Source of the DNA: Paratrimastix pyriformis | Taxonomy: Eukaryota > Preaxostyla > Paratrimastigidae | Direction: 5' to 3' | NCBI GenBank assembly: GCA_027972325.1 | Contig: JAPMOS010000135.1 | Span: 42,712-106,711, forward strand | DNA length: 64,000 nt | Shown: positions 11,319-21,223 of the stretch, piece by piece | Numbering within the stretch: position 1 is the first letter of the stretch | Layout: the number at the start of each line of letters is the position of its first letter | The notes under the pieces: model-generated | Told to the model about the DNA's origin: nothing | The model's database searches: none | Seen by the model: the letters and a program-made list of their open reading frames with translations, nothing else | Translations under genes and position numbers: made by a program

Positions 11319-13569
11319 ATGCTGAGCATCACTCGGTCCGGTGGGACCCGGCCGAACCTCGATCCGGCCCTGGGCCCCTCGAAGGGCTCGGCCCTGTCGC
11401 TCGGCAAGCAGGCGGACGTGGTTCTCTCGCTGATGCCCCGCTGGACCTTGCCGTACTGCTGGATCGCTGAGACCCCGGGTCGTCGAGACCTCCCACCCGT
11501 CCGTCCCCTCCCCATCCCTCCACGATCTGTTCCATCGCATTTGTCCCTTCTCTTATTGTCTTCCCGCCGCCACCCACTCGCCCGTTACGACGAATGACGC
11601 ACTCGTTTCCCCACCTCGGCCGCCGCCCAGCCTGCCGGCCGCCGGCCCTGCGGCCGCGGCCGCCCCGGCCGAGCAGCAGCAGCGGCGAGTCCGAGGAGGA
11701 CGACAAGGCCCGGGTGACCCGCCGCCTGGCCCGGGCGGCCGCCAATGGTGGTGCGGCCGCCCCTGGCTGTAGCGGCTGCCCCAGTCCGGGCCCTTCCTGG
11801 TGCGGCACGGTGCTACGAGGATATCCAGGCCCGCGAGGGCCCCGACGGGGACGTGGTGGTGCATCCGTGCGACCTGTACGTCTACCAAGACCTGATCTGG
11901 GCCGAGGTCAAGACCCTCTGCGCCCGGGTGGCCAAGCTGCTCATGCAGGTCCGCCCGCCCCGCCCCGCCTCCTCTCCCCTCCCCCCTGCCTTCCCCCATC
12001 CCCCGGCACGATTCTCATCCGCCCGGCACTCCTGCCCTGCTTACCGTGGCTGTCTGTCTGCGCTCTTGCCGACCGCAGTCGATCAAGAAGTCCTCCGAGG
12101 CGATGGGCCCCGAGGCGGGCGGCCGGGGCGACCTGTGGCGCCGCCGCTGCGGGGCGAGGACGACGACGACGCCGCCGCTGGCCGGGCCGCCACTTAAGCG
12201 GCGCGACTTCTTCGAGCAGGGCCTCCTCTCGGTGGACATGCTCAAGAAGGTCCCCCAGGCCTGATGATGGCCAGGCGACGATTGGGATTGGGCGGTGATT
12301 GGAGGTCCCGCGGACGGGCTGCTCCATGCGGCAGAGGAGCAGCGGATCGGTCAGGTGCAGGTCGTACCCGGTCATCCCGTTGTCCCGCATCTGCTGCGCG
12401 ACTGCCACCCCGGCCGCCCGGCGTGGGGAGGGGGAGAGGGAGAGGAAGAGGAGAGGGGGAGGGGCGGACCGGACATGATGATCGGACGATGGTGATTGGG
12501 GATGGTGAGCGGATGGCGGTGTGGATGCTGTGGATGTTCCCTCATCCGTTGTTGCTGTCCGCACGCCCCTCTGCTGGCGCAGCTGATGAACCACCAGAAG
12601 TCCTCGACCGGGGGCGCGAGCGAGTCGGGCTTCGACCCGTGCGCCACCCTGGACGACCTGGCCCGGCTCCTGGAGCCCACGCCCTTCCTGCGGCTGGGCC
12701 CGCTGGCCTACACGCTGCCCGGCCGCAGAGTCCGCCTTGCCTGGCGAGCTGCTCTTTCGGCTGGCGGACTTCCTGCCCACGGCCGAGCTGCAAGCGGGTT
12801 CCCCTAAAGATCCTGGTGCCCACCCTGCACCGGATGCACTTCCTGGCCACCCAGGTCCGCACCCACGCCCTTCCTCCCTCCATTGCGCCGCTCTCACCCC
12901 GGGACGGGCACGGTCCCATCTGGAGGAGTCCGTCCCGAGCGGGGCACCCCACCCGCATAACAGCCCGTGCTCATCACTCGCACCCCATAAAAGGTTGAGC
13001 CGCTCAGTGGACGGCCCACGGGACGAGCCCCCTGCGGACGGCAGCCCCTTTGGCCCGCTGCGGGAGCGGATCGTCGAGCTGTGCCGCTACGACCCCAGCC
13101 ACATCCTCATGGCCTACGCCCGGCTGAGCCACGCCCAGCTGCACGCCCAGCTGCGCCCTGACCGAGGGCTGCCTGGGCCTCTTCGGCTGGATGCGCCGCC
13201 ACGGCCTGCCCCTCGACTCCGGTCCGCCCTTCTTGCCTCCCCTCTCCCCCCCCCTTCCAGCCTGGTGCCCCAGATCTGCCCTTCCACCGTTCCACGGTGT
13301 CCACTGTGCACGACATCGACCTGGTCCGACCGCCGTCCCTCCGCCGTCCCCGCCCCGCCTCCCGCCCCTCCCCGCCGTCCCCCCACCCGCTCACCTGCTC
13401 GCTGTCTCGCCTCCATCTCTCGCGTCCGCTGGGCCCAGGACCCGACCCTGAGCGAGCTGGCCCACCGCTGGTCATCGATGCGGACCAGTGCCCCGTGGTC
13501 GACCCCGCCACGGGCCTCCTGCGCCGCGACGAGACCAAGCCCCTGACCATCCAGCCCGTGGTCCAGTAG
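11319..13569 (+). CDS. Host-like spliced gene, unknown function, 3' end cut at viral element
   Basis: A plus-strand gene is indicated by well-composed coding islands separated by short C-rich GT..AG introns, several opening with GTCCGC and ending in CAG. Islands: about 11319-11474 (start ATG), 11640-11946 (serine/acidic then a segment containing DLYVYQDLIWAEV), 12078-12250, 12582-12860 (contains ATLDDLARLLEPTPF and a segment ending LHRMHFLATQ), 13045-13220 (contains RERIVELCRYDP) and 13437-13566. I do not recognise the family. Exon ends are approximate and at least one frame change remains near 12800. The final codons run to 13566, and the stop TAG at 13567-13569 lies inside the viral inverted repeat that begins at 13565. 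The protein is therefore probably truncated, with its stop supplied by the inserted element. Confidence 0.45.
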
Positions 13570-13780
13570 TTATAAAAGGAGAGTTCTGAGACAATCGATT
13601 TTCACACACAATTTTCACGCTTGCGTTGTTATTTGAGGCAAAATCGATTTCTTCAGAACAAAATCTTTTTCTCATTATATTTTATTGAAAAGGAGCATTT
13701 TATTTTATCAGCTTTGAATGATTTAAGCATTAATTTTCTCGAGCTACAAACGTTATTTGAGGCAAAATCGAATTCTTCAG
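13565..13780 (+). repeat. Left terminal inverted repeat of viral element
   Basis: This matches the reverse complement of 35931-36151 with a few indels, mostly in T or A runs. It starts AGTAGTTATAAAAGG. It contains two partial copies of a ~125-bp subrepeat (GTTATTTGAGGCAAAATCGA...TTCTTCAGA), and a third, more diverged copy continues to about 13900 outside the shared part. Confidence 0.9.
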
Positions 13781-14458
13781 AGCAAAATCTTTTTCTCAAT
13801 GTTTTTAAGTAAAACGAGCATTTTATTTTAATCAGCTTTGACTGATTTAAGCATCAATTCATTCGAGCTACAAACGAAATTAGAGGTAAAAAGCGAATTC
13901 TCCATGCATTTTCAATTTTTTTCCATTTTTTGTCCCAGAAATTATTTTGCCATTTTTGTCAAATCAAACAATTCAATCATCTTAAGCATCAAACGAAAGA
14001 GAATTCAATCAGAAACAGCTTATCTCTTCATTCAAAATAAAATTGTGACAAAAGTGCTTTTCAAAAGTGATCATTAAATAATGCATCAATCTTAAGTAAA
14101 TGATGCATTCTTTTTGATTGAATCAGCTCAAATAATAGATTCTAAGAAAATGGAAAAGTATGACAAAATGATAAAACAATATGAAATTTGATTTCAGCAC
14201 CGAGCCCTTTAAAGCGAAAATTTACTCAGCTTTGACATGAATTGAAAGAGAAATCAATCAGATTTACCTTCTATTTCAAAGAGATAAAAAACAGCGTTTC
14301 ATCATTTGAGCTATAAGGCTAATAAAGCGCAATTTTGATGAGCTACTGACGATATAATGAGTAATATCTCATCAGGATGCGCACTCATTATAATCACTGA
14401 ATCAGTAAAGGTATTTTAAGAAAAATTATTATCTATAGTTAGTATATAATAACCAGTA
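13781..14458. other. AT-rich leader with diverged subrepeats
   Basis: No gene is seen. A third copy of the inverted-repeat subunit (TTTATTTTAATCAGCTTTGACTG...) occupies 13800-13880. A TATA-like TCTATAGTTAGTATATAATA at 14432-14451 lies just upstream of the next start codon. Confidence 0.6.
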
Positions 14459-15690
14459 ATGTCAAGCAAGCAATCTGTTGAGTCTGATATGCCAGTTGTG
14501 ATCATTCCGAATGATTTTGGAGTGAAGAAAGTGTCAATTGAAGCATTATCTGAATCATCCAGGAAGCAAGAGAAGACAATGAAGATGTGTCACATTGAAC
14601 ATAATGGTAGTAACCTATTAGTTCAGACGCCACAAATCGACTTAGGACCTTATGGAGTGAACTTTTACGAGAACACTAAAACCATCAGGTTACCAGTTGA
14701 GAATGTAGGCGATGACTTTAAGAAGATGATAGACAAGCTCGAGAAGTACTGTCAAAACAATGTGGAAAGCATTGTGAATGGTACTTTTGAAGAAGGCAAA
14801 CCAGATGAATTTCAATACAAATCATTTGCCAAGACGAGTGATAATGACAAGTTTCCGAGCTACTATAAAGTAGCAGTTGGATATGCAGATACACTGTATC
14901 CGAGTGTCTTCCGAAAAGATGAAGATGGTGAGGTAAAACAGGACACAACAATACAAACAAATGAGGATTTACGGAAAGCCGTCAATCCAGGGAGCACAGT
15001 TAAAATGATAGTTCAACTTAAAGTATGGGTTGATGATAAGCAGCATTATGGAATCTCAGCCTCATGCAAACAGCTACTTATAGTGAAAGAAGGGAAGAAG
15101 AAAGCAGACAATTCAAAGTCTCTTTTTGCCTAAATATTGGTAGCTTGTCGTACATTGTTTATCTTCCATGTAGCCTTCAGTGTAGAGTCGTCAGCGACAT
15201 AAAATGCCATCTTACCATTGTCAATTGATGAAGGTTGAGTCGTTTCGAAAGTAACAGAAATCATCTGTCTGATTTCCGCTACAGCAGTTTTCAATGTTTC
15301 TATTTGTGCTTTTAGTGAAGCGTTTTCAATTGTTAATGAATCACAATGTGCCTTTAGTTTTTTCATCTCATTGAGCATCATGAAAGGCAAACGATCTTGT
15401 CGAATACCTTCAACAGCGCCATCCTTGTAATATACTAAATCAGGACATACATCAACACATTCTTCAGCTATTAGACCATAGCATTTGACCTTTTTCTCAT
15501 CAGCCTTGTAATTGAAATTGACGGGACGTAACTTATATAAATATGACGTATCAGCCATATCCATTACGTTTTCCTTGTATCGAATTGAGGATGTAGGAAC
15601 ATGTATTTTTCCAGTAGTATCGATGTACATTTGCAGAGAATCACCAGTTGATTGAGCAGTAGCTAATATGACAGGTGAAGTCAGACGAGT
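14430..15690. repeat. ~1.27-kb direct repeat, left copy
   Basis: This stretch (promoter, 224-aa gene and 3' end of the convergent fibre gene) recurs in the same orientation at 34644-35930, with about 95% identity in the plus-strand gene. The other copy differs by a small insertion in the fibre coiled coil and by silent or near-silent changes. Confidence 0.9.
14459..15133 (+). CDS. 224-aa viral protein, possible ssDNA-binding protein (copy A)
   Basis: The frame is intact (224 residues) and starts ATG about 10 bases after a TATA-like TATATAATAACC. The layout is a charged N terminus, a central part with an LLVQTPQ segment (about residues 55-61), a lysine-rich helix with FKKMIDKLEKYC, then a strand-like C-terminal part holding KVWVDDKQHYGIS and a lysine-rich tail. 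The order of strands and the W..GIS pattern before a basic tail recall OB-fold ssDNA-binding proteins of large eukaryotic DNA viruses, but that is my inference from pattern only. It converges on the fibre gene with a four-base overlap. A near-identical copy lies at 34673-35347. Confidence 0.8.
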   Translation: MSSKQSVESDMPVVIIPNDFGVKKVSIEALSESSRKQEKTMKMCHIEHNGSNLLVQTPQIDLGPYGVNFYENTKTIRLPVENVGDDFKKMIDKLEKYCQNNVESIVNGTFEEGKPDEFQYKSFAKTSDNDKFPSYYKVAVGYADTLYPSVFRKDEDGEVKQDTTIQTNEDLRKAVNPGSTVKMIVQLKVWVDDKQHYGISASCKQLLIVKEGKKKADNSKSLFA

Positions 15691-18124
15691 CTTACCAAAG
15701 TTAATCACATTAGCCCTCCAACATTAAAAACAACTCCAAAGTTAGCGTTATTTGCATTAAAGTATGAACTTGTAGTATCACCAGAAATGTTAATAAGATT
15801 ATTATTCGATGAGATATTAGTGGAAGAGCCACTATTAGCAGCGAGAGACTGAGCAGAAGTGGAAGTTACAGTAGTTGCGGTGATATTACCATTTGCATCA
15901 CTATATAGATATCCGGAGGTGTTGTTAGGTAGTTTTAAGCCACCATTCAGTGTTGCCATGCCACGTAGCCAAAGATTACCACTGTTTGCATTGCATGAGA
16001 GGTTCATGACATTGTCACTATTTTCGAATATCATACCGCAGTTAGCATTGTTATATGCACGAAGTCGAAGTGCTTGACCAGAGAAATCATTTCCAACGCA
16101 TGCAGTTGAATTGTCAAATGAAGTGGTTGCAGACATGTAAGCGCCCCAGGCGTTATCAACAGTTCCATTGAAACCAATTCTAAGCCCGAGATTTGCGGAA
16201 GAAGCAGGTGAACTGATTTTAGGGCTTGCCAAATTTCCACCAGCCGTCAGCAGTCCACGAGTCCAGAAAGTACCAGTGTTAGCATTTGCAGAGAAGTTGC
16301 ATACATTGTTTGAGTTTTCGAAGATTATTCCAGTTGAAGAACTGTCATAGACACGGAATCGAATTGCATTGTTCATATCAAAGCCGGCGCATGCAGAACC
16401 AGTACCAGAGAAGTCAGCATTTGCACCAGAGCTTGCTTGATAAATGCCCCAGTTTGTGTTACCATAAGGATACATTGATATTTTGAGAGAGCCAGTGTTT
16501 GAGCCAATAAATGGACATTCAAATGGAAATGCAGTCTTAACTTTATTGGAATATATAGAAAGCATGTCAGTTGCGCCAATAGTGAATGTATGATTTGGAG
16601 AAGTGTCATTAGCATTGTAATCACTATTGTATTTTATGTTGCCTTTTGACTTAATAGTGAAGGTAGTGTTATCAGCATTTTCGAATGTGGTGTCAGTGGA
16701 ATTTACTGTGAAGTTACCTATTTTGAGAGAAGTATTAAGAGGAATTATGTTGTCAACAGCTATTGGATTGTTTATGATTAAGTTGCCACCAGTAGTTGTT
16801 ATTGAATTAGCCGTTACAGCGAGTGGAAAAGCACCAGTTACAACATATCCAGATGAGTCAGTTCCGAGGATTGGAGCATCTGTTATTGTAGTCTTTAGAG
16901 TTCCAGTGCATAGAACAGCACCAGAAGTGATAGAATTGCATGAGATAGCAGCAGGAACACTCAATGTTGCACCAGTAGGAGCCACTTTATCAGCTACCAC
17001 AGTAGCACAGTATATTTTGCTATTAGCATCACGTTGCACAATTGTTGAAGGCGCATTAGGAATAGATAAAGAGGCTATTTTTGCATCAGTCACAGCTCCA
17101 TCAACGATATCAGTCGATAAGATTTTAGATACAGCCAATTCACCAGTTGCAGTGGAATGAACTATATTAGCAGAAGCCATTGTAGGAATGATAATTTTTC
17201 CAGCATCATTCACTTGGAACAATGTAGAGGCGCCATTGTTTGTAGTTACAGTGAAGTTTTTGCCCGTTTCATTATTGTCATTATCAATATCAATGTTTAC
17301 ATTACCATTTGATTGAATGTCTAAGTTTCCAGAAGTCACTGATTTGACAGAGTTTGCTAATACAGTGTTTGCAGAGATTGTTTACTTTAGTGTCACCACT
17401 TGCATTTCTAAGAACAATAGTGGAGGCAGAACTTGCATCAGTAGCAGTTGTAGCAGAGTTAGCTATTTTTCCAGCGGTGCTAATAGTGTTAAGTTTAGAA
17501 TCATTAATTGTGCCATCAGTGATATCTGAATTGATCAAAGTTGATGATGACATATTTCCAGAGGCGTCACAAGGAACCAATCCAGCGGTGGTAAAAGAGG
17601 TGATTTGTGCATTAGTTGCGGTGATTTTCCAGAAGCCAGAAGTACATTATTAACTGAAGTGCCATTACCGGCAGACATTTCTGTGATGGTTGTATTTAGC
17701 AGTGGTTGATTCATTTGCAGCAGAATTCTTCCAGCATTGAAGTAGCATCATAAAGCAGTATTTGTTTATCGACAAGTCCAGTTGACACATCCACATTAGA
17801 CAGTTGTCCAATTGACATGTCAGGAATAGGAGCAGAAGGCAAAATGACATCACTATTGAATTTGACGAGTCCATTAAATGTAGTTTCACCATTGACTGTA
17901 TGAGTTCCACCATTGATTGTAAGATTGTTTCCTAACACAGTTTCTCCATCAATAGTCACATCCTTCTTTAGAACAGCATCACATCTAAGTTCGAGAGGAT
18001 TTTCATTCTGAGTTTCGACAGCTACTCTATCGTAACCAAAAGTGTTATGAGAGATTCTATCAGTAAAGATGACTTTCTTTGTGGTTCCATCTATATAACC
18101 GCAATAGAAAAAATACAAAAACAT
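15130..18124 (-). pseudogene. Viral fibre with C-terminal S74 self-cleaving chaperone domain, frameshifted
   Basis: Read from 18124 down, this is one fibre of about 1000 residues split into at least five frames. The N-terminal ~137 residues contain short repeated VNGETTFNG-like shaft segments and a conserved base with SIGQLSNVDV. A beta-rich shaft follows. Next come at least two ~75-residue modules ending FENSNNVCNFSANANTG / FENSDNVMNLSCNANSG. The C-terminal ~190 residues match the peptidase S74 / intramolecular chaperone domain: SSIRYKEN start, YKLRPVNF, YGLIAEE, then a trimeric coiled coil. In this family the domain drives trimerisation and cleaves itself off. Shifts occur near 15705, 17320, 17600-17660 and 17720. 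The gene would form the virion's receptor-binding spike. Confidence 0.85.
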
Positions 18125-18155
18125 GAAAAGATTAAGGTGTTGATTGACGATGAGT

Positions 18156-18482
18156 TTATAGCTTAGAGAGGATGTAAGGACGAATCATGTCACCGCCGAT
18201 TACAGAGCAAATTACACCTACATAACGATTGAGCAGACTCACATCAAGTTTTGAACCGAATGCAAAACGAAGAGCCAGATACACAGCCATTGACATGCCA
18301 CCATCAACGAGAGCATTCTTTAGCATGGTTGAGTCGAATGATAATCCAGCCATCAGGTCTCTTCCATCGAGGAGATTTTGTAGAATAGGAGCCACAATTG
18401 TAAGTCCACCAGCTCCAGCCAGCCCGACATTTAGATAGTCAGCATAATCACTCCGCAGTGACAGAGTTTTGTGATAAGCCAA
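18156..18482 (-). CDS. 108-aa multi-pass membrane protein
   Basis: The frame is intact, 108 residues, on the same strand as and just upstream of the fibre gene. Hydrophobic stretches lie at about residues 17-37 (GLAGAGGLTIVAPIL), 58-75 and 85-103, suggesting two or three membrane segments. The family is not recognised. In the GC-rich cassette, small membrane proteins sit beside the ATPase, so this may be an analogous virion membrane component. Confidence 0.65.
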   Translation of the reverse strand: MAYHKTLSLRSDYADYLNVGLAGAGGLTIVAPILQNLLDGRDLMAGLSFDSTMLKNALVDGGMSMAVYLALRFAFGSKLDVSLLNRYVGVICSVIGGDMIRPYILSKL

Positions 18483-18601
18483 TACAATGAGACACCACTG
18501 ATTGATTTGATGGTGATGTCTTTTAGGTCGATTGCAGATTTAGTGTCAAGCCATGAATGATTCAATACTATTCATGGATAAAAATTAAGGACAAATAAGA
18601 A

Positions 18602-19592
18602 TTAGGAGAAGAAGACATACTTAGTTGTGATTAGAAGACATCCGATTCCGATGTAGCCGAACGTGGTAATACAGTTTGCGACACGGGTGAGTTTTGGACA
18701 GTGTCGAGGGTTTCTTTGCTTTAACGACAACAGACTTAGCGGCTTTCATATTAGAACTGACTTGTCCGAGTAAGTTTCCACCGAGAATCATCATCAATTG
18801 ATACTTAGGTTGCATCATCTTAGACTTTAATAAGCCTTCCATATCACCATTCTTAATCATTTCATCGAGGCATTTTGAATCTCCTCTTGAGAACATTCCA
18901 ATGAGTCACGATAACCATGAAGGTATTTAGGCATTATCTTTTCAGTTATATCAGCAGTCTTAAGCAGCATTTCAGTTACATGTTTGCTACTGTGAAAGGA
19001 TTCATCCATTTTGCATCAACAACTTTAAAGAGGTCAATTTTGAATTGCATCAGTTCATCATCAGACATTGCGGCGAAGAATGCCACATTGTATTTTTCGG
19101 TCCACCGGGAGTTGATTAGTCAGTACGAGCAGCTCATTGATGTCGTTTCACGTTTGAGTAAATCTTTAGGTTTCTTTGGAGGCAAATAATTGCACGAGTG
19201 CTCTTGACGATGCTGGTCTTGTTTGCTTGTTCCTGTTGTTGTTCGAATTCTTCTACAGCCTGTTGCATGAGTTTTTGTTCAGTTTCGACTTGTTCCTTTG
19301 TCTTAAACACAATTTTACCATCAGGTATTTCATTGTGTAGTTGGTCTTTACGAAGAAGGAAGTCCATATTATCAATCAGTTCATCCGACGATTTTCCTTA
19401 GACTCTCTTTAGACTCATCTTTTGAGTCATCATCAGACTCATCAATATCAGTATTTGATTCAACTGAGGCATCATCATCGACACTTTGAGAATCTTCACT
19501 ATTTTCATCATCTCCATAAGGTATAGATATTTCACTCGATGAAGAGACAAAGACTGTAAATCCTCATCAGATTCAGATACACTGTCAGACAT
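18602..19592 (-). pseudogene. Acidic/membrane-anchored structural protein, homologue of the 339-aa gene at 27735-28754, frameshifted
   Basis: Read from 19592 down: an acidic N terminus starting MSDSVSESDEDLQS, a charged middle (KEQVETEQKLMQQAVEEFEQQ), an MSDDELMQFK segment near 19060, then QLMMILGGNLLGQVSSNM and, after a shift, a hydrophobic C terminus. The order acidic, charged, M(S/T)DxEL, C-terminal hydrophobic segment is shared with the intact gene at 27735-28754, so I take the two as homologous. At least four shifts break the frame (near 19540, 19385, 19190-19140, 18980-18880). Its own N-terminal zinc finger is not found in this strand. Confidence 0.6.
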
Positions 19593-19690
19593 ATTAGTTA
19601 ACTAATACAGTTCACACACAAAATATTTTTTCTATATAGATTATAGTTACAATTCAAAATGAAACCATTCATTCGAATGTCCATAAGGAT

Positions 19691-19830
19691 ATGGACATTA
19701 CAGTTTATAAGTGTCCTGAGTGTGGGAAAGAATATAANNNNNNNNNNNNNNNNNATATTGGTTCTGTAAAGTGCTTCAGGTCGATTCAATCGCTTGCCTC
19801 CCACGTACACATTCTTTGCTTTCGCAAATT
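19691..19830 (+). pseudogene. C2H2 zinc-finger N-terminal fragment at assembly gap
   Basis: A plus-strand start at 19691 opens with MDITVYKCPECGKEY, the first half of a C2H2 finger (C-x2-C), and runs straight into the 17-base gap at 19738-19754. After the gap, the same strand reads SLASHVHILC, which could supply the His half, but the minus strand there has a better-supported coding frame. It may be the detached zinc finger of the acidic protein next door, which would imply an inversion or misjoin at the gap. Confidence 0.35.
19738..19754. other. Assembly gap (17 N)
   Basis: Seventeen undetermined bases. Frames and gene orientation change on either side, so the join itself is uncertain. Confidence 1.
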
Positions 19831-20402
19831 CCTTCCGGAAATCTGCTGGCGTCACTGGTGGCGTCACTGGTGGTTCCGCTTCTTCTCTTTCAGCTTCACG
19901 TTCCACTTGTTTCTCTACTTCACGTTCCACTTGTTTCTCTACTTCACGTTCAACTTGTTTCTCTACTTCACGATCAATATGGTCCAATTCCCCATTATCA
20001 AAATCCTCATTTTGTTCAAGCTTCTCAATTTCTTCAAAATCACGATCTAATTCTTTTCATACTTCTTGATCTCTTTCCCAATGCCTCAAATTGCTTATTC
20101 TTGATGATTTCATTAAATATCACTGGATTTTGTTTCGCCAAATTTATTAACTCGTCATAATTTATTGCATCCAGATTGAAAATGTTATTATCAGTTAAGT
20201 TTAAATATGTTTTGCTTTATCAAGTTGACGTTTATTTTCTCGTTCTTCTTTCTTTGTACCTTCATATCTTCTTTGACATCATCCAATTGCTGCTTTATTG
20301 CTTTACGTTGAGATTGGCGTTTGACATTCTTTGCCTGATTCATCAACTGAAGCAGTTCCTTCTTGGATAACTTTTAAAGATTGGTTTTCGTAAATCACTC
20401 AT
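19755..20402 (-). pseudogene. Lysine/glutamate-rich coiled-coil protein, frameshifted
   Basis: The start is the ATG at 20402, preceded by TATATAG. Frames then pass through basic helices (KKELLQLMNQAKNVKRQSQR), an Asn-rich part (INYDELINLAKQNP) and a heptad-like charged segment with three repeats of REVEKQVE. They end in PPVTPPVTPADFRKEF before the gap at 19754. At least three shifts break it (near 20370, 20240, 20055). There is no recognised domain; its composition suggests a scaffold or tegument-like protein. Confidence 0.5.
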
Positions 20403-20565
20403 CTATATATTTACACAAGATATTATTTTTCTGTCTTCACGGAATTTCTGTTCCATGACTATAAATTTTGGTCCGTTTCAATATGCCATCAAAATTTTGA
20501 CGATATTTCAACTTTTCAAACGTGGTGACCAAGTCAATCAGTAAAAGTTAAATTTTGGGCCGTCG

Positions 20566-21172
20566 CTACATTATATAATGCTTGTATTCTTTCTTTGGTT
20601 CACAAATTAACAAGTTCAAACAATTAATATCCTCTTTGTCATCTTAAATATCAGGAAATATCCTGTATTAGCTCTGATTTGTGTCGGAATATTGTAGAAG
20701 TATTGTGCTAAATATATCACCGATGCTTGTTTATGTCGGCCTGATGTAAAGTATTCTGTCATAATCGCCTGTTTCTGTTTGGGTTCATTCATGAAATCAT
20801 CAAATATCACTAACTTTCTGGATTCGTATGGTAACTCCTCAACTGGAATCACATCTTCAGTTTATTTCCATAATACACCATCTCTAACTCAGGCTCCTCA
20901 AGTTGCTCTCTTGCATTGGCTTGAACGTCTTCAAGATATTCTATCAACTTCACATAGACATCGTTAGGATCATCCACATGTTTACTGTAGATATAGATCT
21001 TATCAAATGGTATCTGACCTTGCACTATCATTGATACAAGGGCATTGGTCTTACCACTTCCTGATCCTCCAACCATACACATCCGAAATAATCCTTGTGG
21101 TGCAAATGGATTCAGGATCTTTTCATTGTGCTGATCATCACCAAAAATTCTTTCACATTTATAACATCCATT
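20566..21172 (-). pseudogene. A32-like DNA-packaging ATPase, AT-rich module, frameshifted
   Basis: The start at 21172 follows a TATATAG-type promoter. The sequence holds Walker A GGSGSGKT (about 21050-21075), then IDKIYIYSKH-like residues typical of packaging ATPases of polinton-like viruses and virophages (here FDKIYIYSKHVDD). Walker B LVIFDDF lies at about 20795-20815, and the QIRANTGYFLIFK region follows. Frame changes occur near 21130, 20850 and 20630; taken across them the protein is about 200 residues and ends at 20566. This enzyme would pump genome into capsids. It shares only family motifs with the ATPase at 28796-29728, so it represents a second virus lineage. Confidence 0.8.
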
Positions 21173-21223
21173 GTTTCTATATAAAGAGGCAAGATATTTA
21201 TTTTCTTCTGTAAATATATAACA
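21150..21223. promoter_or_regulatory. Bidirectional TATATAG-type promoter region
   Basis: The short gap between the divergent ATPase and fibre genes holds TCTATATAAAG at about 21176-21187 and AAATATATAACA just before the fibre start. Similar TATATA/TCTATA boxes precede starts at 14459, 34673, 19592 and 20402, so this is likely the late promoter of the AT-rich virus. Confidence 0.45.
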
